From JACKAL01 sp964400355 (lineage in GTDB: Bacteria; Bdellovibrionota; Bdellovibrionia; Bdellovibrionales; JAGQZY01): DNA of 31,399 nucleotides. Every line of letters begins with the position of its first letter. Within the stretch, counting starts at the first letter, position 1. This document shows positions 1-7,253 of the stretch, piece by piece. The stretch covers positions 1 to 31,399 of the forward strand of contig CAYNTO010000030.1 of assembly GCA_964400355.1 (NCBI GenBank), in the 5' to 3' direction. Position numbers and translations under genes: made by a program. The notes under the pieces were generated by a model, which saw only the letters and a program-made list of their open reading frames with translations, was not told the DNA's origin and did not search any database.

Positions 1-627
1 GCTCATCCCAACCCCGTTCCTTACGCCGACTATGTCACTTCGACCACTCATAAAACTCTGCGCGGCCCGCGCGGTGGCCTTATTTTAATGAGCGAAGAGA
101 ACGCGAAAAAAGTGAACAGTAAAATATTTCCGGGCATTCAGGGTGGGCCGCTGGAGCATGTGATTGCGGCTAAAGCTGTGGCCTTTAAAGAAGCACTTGA
201 ACCAAATTTTAAAACCTACGCGAAAAATATAGTGGAAAACGCAAAAGTTCTCGCTGAGGGCTTGCTTGCTAAACGGCACGAGTTGGTCACGGGCGGAACT
301 GACAATCATTTAATTTTGCTGGATCTTAGCCAAGTAGATGTGACGGGAAAAGATGCTGAGATTGCATTAGATAAAGCAGGTATTACAGTAAATAAGAACA
401 CCGTGCCCAACGAAAAGCGCAGTCCGTTTGTGACAAGTGGTGTGCGGATTGGCACTCCCGCACTAACGACACGTGGAATGGGACCACAGGAAATGAAACT
501 GGTTGCCGCGTGGATTTCACGCGTGATCAAAAACGTCAACGACGAAGCGGTTCTAAAAAAGACTCGCGCCGAAGTGGAAGAACTCTGCAGCCAGTTCCCA
601 CTCTATAAAAACCTGTCGCCCAAGTAA
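1..627 (+). CDS. glyA: Serine hydroxymethyltransferase, C-terminal part (5' end outside window)
   Basis: This PLP enzyme interconverts serine and glycine and feeds one-carbon units into tetrahydrofolate metabolism in the cytosol. The reading frame is open from base 1. It begins inside the active-site region, with the family motif STTHKTLRGPRGG; its lysine (bases 52-54) is the expected Schiff-base residue. The typical GlyA continuation follows: a segment reading FPGIQGGPLEHVIAAKA, then NTVPNEKRSPFVTSGVRIGTPA. The end at a TAA is normal, so only the 5' part is missing, because of the window edge. The M23 lipoprotein gene starts 10 bp downstream on the same strand. The family assignment is secure from the motifs. 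Confidence 0.97.
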   Translation, partial: AHPNPVPYADYVTSTTHKTLRGPRGGLILMSEENAKKVNSKIFPGIQGGPLEHVIAAKAVAFKEALEPNFKTYAKNIVENAKVLAEGLLAKRHELVTGGTDNHLILLDLSQVDVTGKDAEIALDKAGITVNKNTVPNEKRSPFVTSGVRIGTPALTTRGMGPQEMKLVAAWISRVIKNVNDEAVLKKTRAEVEELCSQFPLYKNLSPK

Positions 628-637
628 GTGAGGTTGA

Positions 638-1201
638 ATGAATTTTAGATTGGCCAAGATCGCACTATTTACGTTTTCTTTTTTGACGGTAGCCTGCACG
701 ACGACGGCAACAAATCCCTCTCGAAGTGCCGATCCTGTCGTTGGCGCTACCACTGGCGCAGACGATAAGGAAATAGTTTTTGGTTTTCCCATTTCTAAAT
801 ACAAGCGTGTGAGTCGCGGTTACAACGGTAAACATAAAGGTGTAGACATCAGCGCGCCCAAAGGAACGCCGATTTATGCGGCCGAAGCGGGCTGGATCAC
901 CTACCAAGGTCGCCGTTTTCGCGGTTACGGAAAGTTGGTGATCCTCGAACACAGTCAGAAGTGGGCCACTTTTTACGCCCATATGACGAGCTACGAACTC
1001 AAAGAGGGCTCGTGGGTGAACAAAGGGGACGTGATTGGCTATGTGGGGAGCACCGGTCGCTCCACTGCTCCCCATTTGCATTTTGAAATTCGTTATAACA
1101 ACAGTGCCATCGATCCCATGCCCTACTTTAATTCTAATAATCTAAAGTTCACCGCTTCGAATGCCGCAAATGACGACGACGAGACCTCCGACGTCGAATA
1201 A
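638..1201 (+). CDS. M23-family (LytM-like) peptidoglycan endopeptidase lipoprotein
   Basis: 187 aa. The N-terminus is a lipoprotein signal with lipobox LTVAC, so Cys20 should be lipidated, followed by a short Ser/Thr/Ala/Asp linker. From about residue 45 an M23 domain is complete: H66-x3-D70 (HKGVDIS), H115 (YAHM) and H146-x-H148 (HLHFE) are the zinc and catalytic residues expected of an active metallopeptidase. It lacks an obvious LysM or coiled-coil domain, so it is a minimal wall hydrolase or hydrolase activator anchored in the envelope. A GTGAGG ribosome site precedes the ATG, and the gene follows glyA by 10 bp. The acidic tail is of unknown meaning. The enzyme class is well supported; the exact bond cut and its cellular role are not. 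Confidence 0.9.
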   Translation: MNFRLAKIALFTFSFLTVACTTTATNPSRSADPVVGATTGADDKEIVFGFPISKYKRVSRGYNGKHKGVDISAPKGTPIYAAEAGWITYQGRRFRGYGKLVILEHSQKWATFYAHMTSYELKEGSWVNKGDVIGYVGSTGRSTAPHLHFEIRYNNSAIDPMPYFNSNNLKFTASNAANDDDETSDVE

Positions 1202-1354
1202 TTTCTGAGCACGCAGTGCATTCGCCGCATTTCATTGGACGATTTTTTTTTGACTTATCCCCCCGTTTTTTATTAACTCCCAGCGAGTCAACGGTGCTCG
1301 CTGTGGGGACAGCTGACCGGGTTCGAAAAAATGGATTTTATGGGGGACGAGAGT

Positions 1355-2212
1355 ATGAAGCTCTTATCAATTATTTTTGCCACAATCATTATTACCGCTC
1401 CTCTGTGCACGCACGCGCGTCTTAAGAGCTCGGGCCTTACAATGGCGAGTCGTTGTTCCACGGCCGATGTGGAGCCGCTAGATCGCCTTCTTGTTGAAAA
1501 TGAGCTCCATGTGCTGCGCGCGCGCCGAAACTTTGCGCCGATCAATTACCGCAATCAACCTGTAGTACGCATTCCTGTTTATGTGCATGTGCTGGCGCGA
1601 ACGCAAAAGGCCGCGGACGGCAATGTGAGCGATGCGAAAATTAAAGAACAGATGGCATATTTAAATGGCGCCTATGCGGCCATGAACATTCAGTTCGATC
1701 TTAAAAGCATTGGCCGCAAGATCGATAAATCCTGGGCGACATTCGATGCCGGCGAAGAGATGATCAAAAAAGCTCTCCGTGTGGGCGACGGAAAAACGCT
1801 CAACCTGTACATCGCCGGCACCACCGATGGAGTTTTGGGCTGGTCCTATTTCCCGTGGGAGTACAAAAGCTTTCCGCACATGGATGGTGTGGTCATACAC
1901 TTTCAGACTCTGCCCGCTGGAGAGTACCAAGAGTACAACGAAGGCGGCACCACAGTGCACGAGGTGGGTCACTGGTTGGGTCTTTACCATGTGTTTCAAT
2001 CGGGGTGCAAAGACGGCGACATGGTTAAGGACACCCCGGCACAAGCGGTGGCCAACTTTGGTTGCCCAGAGGACGTGCCCGACACTTGTGACGACAAAGA
2101 GGGCGTTGATTCCATCCACAACTTTATGGATTACTCTGATGACATTTGTATGGAAGGCTTTTCTACGGGCCAAATCGAGCGGGTCCACGATAATCTAGAA
2201 GCCTACCGCTAA
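1355..2212 (+). CDS. Secreted M43-family zinc metalloprotease (pappalysin/cytophagalysin type)
   Basis: 285 aa from the chosen ATG. An upstream in-frame ATG at 1331 would add eight residues, but 1355 is preceded by a purine-rich GGGGGACGAG and gives a clean signal peptide (MKLLSIIFATIIITAPLCTHA). The metzincin zinc site HEVGHWLGLYH is intact (H202, E203, H206, H212). It is followed by a cysteine-rich stretch and a Met-turn NFMDYSDD (Met258), which together mark M43. The paired cysteines suit an exported, disulfide-bonded enzyme. Physiologically it should digest protein outside the cell or in the periplasm. It appears monocistronic, with an upstream T-rich and C-rich intergenic region at 1202-1354. 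The substrate cannot be read from the sequence. Confidence 0.88.
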   Translation: MKLLSIIFATIIITAPLCTHARLKSSGLTMASRCSTADVEPLDRLLVENELHVLRARRNFAPINYRNQPVVRIPVYVHVLARTQKAADGNVSDAKIKEQMAYLNGAYAAMNIQFDLKSIGRKIDKSWATFDAGEEMIKKALRVGDGKTLNLYIAGTTDGVLGWSYFPWEYKSFPHMDGVVIHFQTLPAGEYQEYNEGGTTVHEVGHWLGLYHVFQSGCKDGDMVKDTPAQAVANFGCPEDVPDTCDDKEGVDSIHNFMDYSDDICMEGFSTGQIERVHDNLEAYR

Positions 2213-2292
2213 ACTCATTTCCGGAAACACGCCAGAATATGCTGGGTTTTCGTCCTGCTTTTGATGATTCTTGAGTGCTCCTCTGCACTTAC

Positions 2293-2308
2293 CGATAAGT
2301 CGATAAGT
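2293..2308. repeat. Tandem pair of CGATAAGT
   Basis: Two perfect head-to-tail copies of the 8-mer CGATAAGT lie in the 213-bp region between the protease gene and the 80-aa gene. They could be a protein-binding site upstream of the small gene, or chance. No clear -35/-10 pair stands out nearby, and the rest of 2213-2425 shows nothing recognisable apart from a ribosome site at its end. Confidence 0.4.
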
Positions 2309-2425
2309 AATGGTTAGAGGTTGTATCGCAAATATCTATGAACCTTAACTCATTGCGCGTGAATCGTTGATATGTGGGAGATCTGCAGCTCGACGACGCA
2401 TCGCTGACACAGATGAGGAGAAGGT

Positions 2426-2668
2426 ATGAAAAAGATCGGCGATCTCATGAAAGATATGGGATTTAACGAGAATGCATCCATGGATGTAAAAAAGGCGTTT
2501 CTAAAACACCTCATGCGCGAAGCCCAATTCCACGATCGCATCACGTCTATCGACAAGTACCAGGAACCCGCTGCTGCAGATGCAGAGGCACCGCGTGCAC
2601 GCGTGGGCGAGCAGCTATCACTGTTTACAGAAACAACAAGCGACGTGGTCACCAAGCGGTCGTCGTGA
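2426..2668 (+). CDS. Small protein with a C-terminal sliding-clamp-type motif (QLSLF)
   Basis: 80 aa with a very good ribosome site (GAGGAGAAGGT directly before the ATG), so it is probably a real gene. The first 30 residues are charged and helical (MKKIGDLMKDMGFNENAS). A flexible Ala/Pro/Glu stretch follows, then QLSLF at residues 63-67. QL[SD]LF is the consensus pentapeptide by which bacterial DNA polymerases and repair proteins bind the DnaN beta clamp, and such motifs usually sit in disordered tails, as here. The N-terminus faintly resembles the start of DciA/DUF721 proteins, but it is far too short to claim that family. Clamp binding is an inference from one short motif. The gene stands alone, followed by a strong hairpin. 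Confidence 0.7.
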   Translation: MKKIGDLMKDMGFNENASMDVKKAFLKHLMREAQFHDRITSIDKYQEPAAADAEAPRARVGEQLSLFTETTSDVVTKRSS

Positions 2669-2721
2669 AGTGCGCTCCGTAGGAAGCACTAAAATAAGAT
2701 ATTTTTATCGTGGAAAATAAG

Positions 2722-2750
2722 AAACGCTCAAAGGGTGACTTTGAGCGTTT
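2722..2750. terminator. Bidirectional terminator-like hairpin
   Basis: A perfect 12-bp inverted repeat, AAACGCTCAAAG and its complement, surrounds a GGTGA loop between two convergent genes (ends at 2668 and 2780). The arms end in A3/T3, so each strand has only a short U run. It most likely ends transcription from both sides. Confidence 0.75.
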
Positions 2751-2779
2751 GGATCCGGTCTTTAAAAGGTAAGATCAGA

Positions 2780-3334
2780 TTACTGTTTTGTAAATGAAGT
2801 GAGTTCGATTGTCACTTCGCCGAATTGGCTTGGAACTATCTGCTTCACCATTCCTGACATAGGCACCGTGGAATTTTGCCAAATGTTGATTTCATTGTTC
2901 GAAGATTTGTCAGTGAGGCGCGCGTGGATGCAATCAAAAGTCCCAGCGGGAACTGTGATAGTGGCATCAACGATTTCGATCACTTCTAAATTTTGCTCAG
3001 GAATATCTTGTTCTTGTCCGTTGGCAATAACCTTTTTCACTTCGCCAGTGTTGGCATCCATTAAAGTCTCTACCGCTTGTTTGCCAGCAAAACCCAGGTC
3101 CATATCTTGAGTTAACCAGATTTCATTGCCATCGTTAGAGCGAACGGCAGTCACCATCGTGCCCTGAACAAATCCCATATCCACATTGTAGCTTGCCGTG
3201 TCGCCGGGTTTCCAGTCGATAGCGCGACTTACGTTTTTAAGCTGGGCGCTCAGAACCACTTCTGACAAAGTGGGTGCTGCGAAGGCAGGCATTGCGATGA
3301 GTACAGAGAATAGAGTTGCGAATACTTTTACCAT
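2780..3334 (-). CDS. Exported (periplasmic) protein of unknown function
   Basis: 184 aa with a clear Sec signal peptide (MVKVFATLFSVLIAMPAFA, cleavage near AFA/AP) and an AAGGAGG ribosome site. The mature part is predicted beta-rich. It ends with a segment of the type VPAGTFDCIHAR ... WQNSTVPMSGMVK, a pattern seen in periplasmic beta-sandwich proteins that report on or bind envelope components. There is no lipobox, no catalytic motif and only one cysteine in the mature chain. It shares the hairpin at 2722-2750 as its terminator. I do not recognise a named family with certainty, so no function is assigned. Confidence 0.8.
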   Translation of the reverse strand: MVKVFATLFSVLIAMPAFAAPTLSEVVLSAQLKNVSRAIDWKPGDTASYNVDMGFVQGTMVTAVRSNDGNEIWLTQDMDLGFAGKQAVETLMDANTGEVKKVIANGQEQDIPEQNLEVIEIVDATITVPAGTFDCIHARLTDKSSNNEINIWQNSTVPMSGMVKQIVPSQFGEVTIELTSFTKQ

Positions 3335-3437
3335 GAGTTCCTCCTTGAAACTTTATGTTGTGTGCTGATTAGAGCACAGCAAACAAATGAGTCAAGACGA
3401 CCTCAAGTGAAATCTTAAATTGTGAAGAAATCTTAAA

Positions 3438-3620
3438 CTAAAATACCCGTTTTAGCCTATATTTGTAGCGCATTTGCAGTACGGCCACGCTGCAAAAAAG
3501 CAAAGTGAGCCCGGCCACGGTCAGCACCAAGGAGATTTCGTGTTTGAAGCAAGAAAACCCTCCAAGCGCCGCGTATAAGAATGGTTTTGATTCGTAAAAA
3601 ATATACTCCAGAAATCGCAC
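3438..3620 (-). CDS. Small inner-membrane protein
   Basis: 60 aa starting at GTG, preceded by GAGGGGGATG. The pattern is a short polar start (FYESKPFLYAALGG) with a weak first hydrophobic segment, one clear membrane helix (ISLVLTVAGLTLLFCSVAVLQM) and a basic end MRYKYRLKR. Small proteobacterial membrane proteins with an E-x-x-P-x-x-Y start and a terminal MR-x-x-YR are familiar to me from memory, which favours a true gene. The function of that group is unknown. It lies between the periplasmic protein gene and def on the same strand, with 138 bp upstream in which I see no confident promoter. Confidence 0.55.
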   Translation of the reverse strand: MRFLEYIFYESKPFLYAALGGFSCFKHEISLVLTVAGLTLLFCSVAVLQMRYKYRLKRVF

Positions 3621-3758
3621 TCAACATCCCCCTCAATCTTATTTCAGTTTGCGGGAAGGGTTAGAAAAAGAAAACTTTATTTGTATTCACCAAGGATACT
3701 TGAATCAATATGAGTCACTGACGCAAAACCCTTGCCAGTGGCGGATATTGGGCGATCT

Positions 3759-4319
3759 TTATTTTTTGTTTTTGAGGTATTTTTTGGACGCCATTTGGCG
3801 TTTGATGGGGCTTAGGCGATCTAGAAATGTGATGCCTTCGAGGTGATCGTTTTCATGTTGGAGACAGTTTGCAAAAAAATCGGTGGCTGAAATCTCCATG
3901 GTTTTACCATTTAAGTCCTCAAACTCCATAACCACATCCATATGTCGGTTGACCTCAACTGTGAGCCCGGGAAACGACAAGCACCCTTCCTCGCAAAGCT
4001 GCTTTCCAGAGGTGTGCTTAAAGCGGGGGTTGATAAAGACACGGGGTTTTAAATCCACAAAGCGCCGAATGCCGTCCTCGCCCACTTCGCTAATATGGTC
4101 GGTATCGGTCACAAAAACACATTGATCCACACCCACCTGGTTTGCCGAAAGCCCGCAGCCTGGCTCATTGTACATGGTGAAAAGCATGCTGTAGACGAGT
4201 GATCTTAACTCGTCATTGAACGCCGTTACTTTTTTGGTTTTTGTTTTGAGCGCCGGATGTGGGAACTTCACAATCGGAAGCGCCGCCCACTTGGACATTT
4301 CAAAATCAGTAATTTCCAC
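3759..4319 (-). CDS. def: Peptide deformylase
   Basis: 186 aa metalloenzyme that removes the formyl group from the initiator methionine of nascent proteins. All three family boxes are present: GCGLSANQVG (residues 54-63), EGCLS with metal ligand Cys113, and HENDH with ligands H155 and H159 and catalytic E156. The GTG start at 4319 is supported by GGAGG seven bases upstream; an internal Met at residue 8 has no such site. An extra loop around residues 75-90 and a basic C-terminal tail (SKKYLKNKK) are mild deviations from the common ~170-aa form. It has no fmt neighbour here, unlike many def genes. It lies 60 bp downstream of the SGNH gene on the same strand. Confidence 0.95.
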   Translation of the reverse strand: MEITDFEMSKWAALPIVKFPHPALKTKTKKVTAFNDELRSLVYSMLFTMYNEPGCGLSANQVGVDQCVFVTDTDHISEVGEDGIRRFVDLKPRVFINPRFKHTSGKQLCEEGCLSFPGLTVEVNRHMDVVMEFEDLNGKTMEISATDFFANCLQHENDHLEGITFLDRLSPIKRQMASKKYLKNKK

Positions 4320-4379
4320 GACAAATCCTCCGCGTGCTCCTATCGATTATAGCATTTTTAGCCTAAAAATTCAGATTTT

Positions 4380-5567
4380 TTATTGGCCGCAGCTGTGGTG
4401 TTTTAGGATTTCTGGAGTAATTTTTTTGGCAATGGCCACCGCCAGTTCTTGATTGCCCGCTTCGTTGAGATGACAACATCCGTCGATAAATCGCTCGTCG
4501 CTGATCCCGGCAAAAAGTCCTGAGGCGTCGGTGCTATCAATACCGCGCCTGTTGAGATCGATCACCGCATTCGATAATTTTTTATAGCCCGTGCGGAGCA
4601 TCTCCAAGCGCTGCGGATCCTTCTCTACGGTGAACCTTTCACTTGTTGATAATGGTTTTGCAAGGTTGGCGTATTGAGATGGTTGCAAAATAAAAAAACT
4701 TTTCTTGTTTTGCATCTGAGCGATGGCCTCCTGAGCGTGGATGTATTTAGTCCAAAGGCGAATATTCCAATCAATAGCTTTGGGAGGTAGACTAAAAATG
4801 GGCTTGCGAATTCTGTAACTAATTTGATTAATCAAGGCGTCTAGGAGGTTAAAGATCCCTTTCGACGACAAAAATATTGCATCACTGCTCGCCCACCATT
4901 TTTTATCTCTAATGCCTTTGACCACTTTGAAACGGATTTGAGCTAACGTGTATGACCAATGGAGCGCACTTAACTTCTGCGAATTCAAATCAAAGAGTTC
5001 ATTGTAAAATAGAGGATAATTGGAAGGCGATCCCTCTCCAGAGCTCACAAAAGCATCATTGTACCCGTCCACATTTACAGATAGATCAAATTCCTCTGAA
5101 AAATAATTGTAAATATGAAATTGCGCTGGCTGTTTGAGGGTGGCGATCGCTAAATTGAGAATTTTCACATTGGGTTTGCACGTATTTGGCAAGAGGTTTT
5201 TAAGTTCATTCTCCGTGGCCATCTGCAAATGACCATGGAGTAAACTAGCCACTGAGCCTCCTAATAGTGCCACAACTGTTTCACGAGGGCGGCGTGGGTA
5301 TGGCAAATGGTGAGGGTCATTAAAACCAAAGTTGTTTACTCCAGCGAGCGCAGAATTTCCGGTGACGCCCCAATAAGGATGGGCGACAAATTCGGATTTG
5401 AGGGGGCCATCTGAAGTGTCAAAGGCCACCAGCGGCCAGTGCCAATGGGCCGCGAGGAACTGCTCGCGCTCAGTGCTTCCCACAAGAGAAAATGCACGAA
5501 AAACAACTTCGAGGAGAATCAAACACAGGAGGAATGTCGCGAAAGAGAGGCCGAATTTTTTGAGCAT
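4380..5567 (-). CDS. Membrane-anchored SGNH/GDSL-type hydrolase
   Basis: 395 aa. Residues 5-28 form a single N-terminal membrane anchor, so the rest should face the periplasm. SGNH-like blocks are visible: GGSVA with candidate nucleophile Ser105, a GYNDAF block (N170, D171) and, near the C-terminus, a DGCCHLNEAGN stretch with D362 and H366 as candidate acid and base. The spacing D-x3-H is one residue longer than the canonical D-x2-H. Enzymes of this build usually add or remove acyl groups on surface polysaccharides. The gene begins 10 bp after the tRNA-Val 3' end with no good ribosome site, only a T run. The fold assignment is moderately firm; the substrate is unknown. Confidence 0.75.
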   Translation of the reverse strand: MLKKFGLSFATFLLCLILLEVVFRAFSLVGSTEREQFLAAHWHWPLVAFDTSDGPLKSEFVAHPYWGVTGNSALAGVNNFGFNDPHHLPYPRRPRETVVALLGGSVASLLHGHLQMATENELKNLLPNTCKPNVKILNLAIATLKQPAQFHIYNYFSEEFDLSVNVDGYNDAFVSSGEGSPSNYPLFYNELFDLNSQKLSALHWSYTLAQIRFKVVKGIRDKKWWASSDAIFLSSKGIFNLLDALINQISYRIRKPIFSLPPKAIDWNIRLWTKYIHAQEAIAQMQNKKSFFILQPSQYANLAKPLSTSERFTVEKDPQRLEMLRTGYKKLSNAVIDLNRRGIDSTDASGLFAGISDERFIDGCCHLNEAGNQELAVAIAKKITPEILKHHSCGQ

Positions 5568-5577
5568 AAAAAAAGAA

Positions 5578-5653
5578 TGGTCGTCGCTACAGGATTCGAA
5601 CCTGTGACCTCTTCCATGTCAAGGAAACGCGCTACCAACTGCGCCAAGCGACG
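5578..5653 (-). tRNA. tRNA-Val (anticodon GAC)
   Basis: On the minus strand a full cloverleaf can be drawn: acceptor CGTCGCT/AGCGACG, D arm GCGC AGTTGGTA GCGC, anticodon arm TTTCC TTGACAT GGAAG, five-base variable loop AGGTC, T arm ACAGG TTCGAAT CCTGT, discriminator A and an encoded CCA. The loop places GAC at 34-36, reading valine GUC codons. All stems pair, with one T-G wobble at the base of the anticodon stem. It is wedged between lipB (15 bp upstream) and the SGNH gene (10 bp downstream). Confidence 0.95.
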
Positions 5654-5668
5654 ATGTGCTATCTGGTA

Positions 5669-6319
5669 TCAGAAACTAAGGGCGGTTGAGGTGTTCGTCA
5701 AGGACCGCCTCGTGTATGGAGCGAAACAATCGAGGAATTCTGCACTCCAAAGCTTAAAAAAATCTTCCGGACTTACAGTTTTGTGGTCACTCACCCGATC
5801 GAAAATCTGATTCGCTATGCCGCAAGGAATAATTCGCGAAAATTCCGAAAGATTATTGCTTATATTTATAGCAATGCCGTGGGTCGATACCCCTCCTTTA
5901 ATGTCGATGCCGATGGACGCAATTTTCCCAATGGGCGTGAATACACCGTTGTTTGTGGAATTAACTATTATGTTACACTTTTCTAAAGTATTTTTTGTAA
6001 CGGTTGTCAAAATGTTCACCCATTCCCGCGCAAACAGTTGCTGCTTTTTCAGTGGGACTACAGGGTAAATCACGCACTGCCCGCGATTGTGCAGTGTCGC
6101 TAGCCCGCCTCGAGGGACATTAATGACGGGAACTGATTCCGAAGCTGAGAGGATCTCGAGTTGACCATGCGCACGACGACCCAGCGTTATCAGCGTATCA
6201 TACTCAAAACCAAGAAGAGTGAGTGCTCCAGAAGTGCGCGCCGATTCAGCGGACGCGTCCATAATTTGAAGAGACGAGTGGTATTCGGTGGGCCCGTACC
6301 AATGAGTATTCAGGGTCAT
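5669..6319 (-). CDS. lipB: Octanoyl-[acyl-carrier protein]:protein octanoyltransferase
   Basis: 216 aa cytosolic enzyme that moves octanoyl from ACP to the lipoyl domains of dehydrogenase complexes, the first step of endogenous lipoate synthesis. Family landmarks are present: RGGLATLHNRGQCVIYP (69-86, the RGG-x-x-T-x-H-x-x-GQ box), GKIASIG with the catalytic Lys132, THGIAINI, and IIPCGI with the acyl-carrying Cys166. Lys and Cys are 34 apart, as in the E. coli enzyme. The usual HGPGQ proline is replaced, giving HNRGQ. No lipA partner lies in the window. The ATG at 6319 has a weak ribosome site. It is divergent from the membrane-protein gene at 6432. Confidence 0.93.
   Translation of the reverse strand: MTLNTHWYGPTEYHSSLQIMDASAESARTSGALTLLGFEYDTLITLGRRAHGQLEILSASESVPVINVPRGGLATLHNRGQCVIYPVVPLKKQQLFAREWVNILTTVTKNTLEKCNIIVNSTNNGVFTPIGKIASIGIDIKGGVSTHGIAINISNNLSEFSRIIPCGIANQIFDRVSDHKTVSPEDFFKLWSAEFLDCFAPYTRRSLTNTSTALSF
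5673..5701 (-). promoter_or_regulatory. Candidate tRNA-Val promoter inside the lipB 3' end
   Basis: On the minus strand TTGACG (5696-5701) is followed after 17 bp by TAGTTT (5673-5678). This would start transcription about a dozen bases before the tRNA. The -35 is good, but the -10 matches only three of six. The tRNA could instead be processed from a lipB transcript. Confidence 0.3.
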
Positions 6320-6395
6320 AGATGCTCTAGTTTTAGTGGGGCAAGGCTAAGTTGTCACTGTGTTTAGGGTGCAAAAAAGTAAAAGTGAACGGGCT

Positions 6396-6424
6396 TTGAC
6401 ACGCTTTAGGACCCACTCCATACT
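6396..6424 (+). promoter_or_regulatory. Candidate sigma70-type promoter for the 6432 gene
   Basis: A perfect -35 TTGACA (6396-6401), a 17-bp spacer and CATACT (6419-6424, four of six matches). The predicted start site lies only a few bases before, or at, the ATG at 6432. The message would be leaderless or nearly so, unless translation starts further upstream. Confidence 0.35.
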
Positions 6425-6431
6425 CAGGAGA

Positions 6432-7151
6432 ATGAGTTCGCCAACCCTCTCGAAAGCCCCACCCCGGGAAAATCCATTAGTGAGCATCATCGCCAATGTG
6501 GTGCTGCCGGTTTTTATTCTCAACAAATTGTCCTCCCAAGATGCGGTGGTGGCCTTGGTCGCCGCACTCATTTTTCCGCTGGGTTACGGGGTCTATAGCT
6601 TTATTCAGAGCGGAAAGCTCAATTTTATTTCTTTACTGGGGCTGCTGAACACTCTCTTTACCGGAGGCTTTGCACTTTTAAAGCTCGCCGGCATTTGGTT
6701 TGCCGTTAAAGAGGCCGCCTTTCCACTGCTGATCGGTGTGTTCGTTTTTTTCTCAAGTTTTGGGAAAGCCCCGTTTTTAAAAATGGTTTTACTTGATAGC
6801 GGTGCACTCAATACCGACGAAATCTACTCCGTCGTGCGCGAACGGGGTTTGGATTTACCGTTCTCTGCACTGGTTCAGCGCTTTACGCGGTATTTCTCGC
6901 TGAGCTTTTTTATGAGCGCCGCACTTAATTTTTGGCTCGCAGTACGCATTTTTAAAACGATTCCCACCGATCTCTCTGAGACCGCTAAAAACGAAATGCT
7001 CAATCAACAGATTGCCGATATGACCTGGCAGGGGTATATCGTGATCTTTATTCCTTCCATAGCTGTGCTTTTTATTACGTTCTATTTCTTTTTCAGAGGT
7101 CTCACCCGGCTGACGGGCTTGTCGTTTGATAAAGTCGTCAAAGAGAAGTAG
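6432..7151 (+). CDS. Multi-pass membrane protein (VC0807-like)
   Basis: 239 aa from the ATG at 6432. A GTG 72 bases upstream is also open, but its extra residues are charged and unlike a coding start. After a short Pro/Arg-rich N-terminus come about five or six membrane helices, beginning NPLVSIIANVVLPVFILNKL. That start and overall layout recall the VC0807 group of uncharacterised membrane proteins (recognition from memory, not searched). A central cytosolic or periplasmic loop holds charged residues (TDEIYSVVRERGLDLP), and the C-terminus is basic. AGGAG is present but only one base from the ATG, which is unusually close. Function unknown. Confidence 0.75.
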   Translation: MSSPTLSKAPPRENPLVSIIANVVLPVFILNKLSSQDAVVALVAALIFPLGYGVYSFIQSGKLNFISLLGLLNTLFTGGFALLKLAGIWFAVKEAAFPLLIGVFVFFSSFGKAPFLKMVLLDSGALNTDEIYSVVRERGLDLPFSALVQRFTRYFSLSFFMSAALNFWLAVRIFKTIPTDLSETAKNEMLNQQIADMTWQGYIVIFIPSIAVLFITFYFFFRGLTRLTGLSFDKVVKEK

Positions 7152-7253
7152 CCCTCGCAAATACACTCTTTTAGCGGCGCCAAGAGTTGTCAAAAGCTTT
7201 GACGGTATAAAACATTTACACCGTTCATTGTGGTTTAGAGCTTTTCTCGAAGG

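Noticed and set aside
1209..1219. Small hairpin GCAC-gca-GTGC after the M23 gene as a terminator
   Set aside because: A four-base stem without an adjacent U run is too weak to call.
1331..1354. Upstream ATG as start of the M43 protease
   Set aside because: It would put eight charged residues before the signal peptide. The ATG at 1355 has a better ribosome site and signal sequence.
3649..3846. 65-aa plus-strand ORF upstream of and overlapping the def 3' end
   Set aside because: No ribosome site, no recognisable pattern, and its second half is antisense to the basic tail of peptide deformylase.
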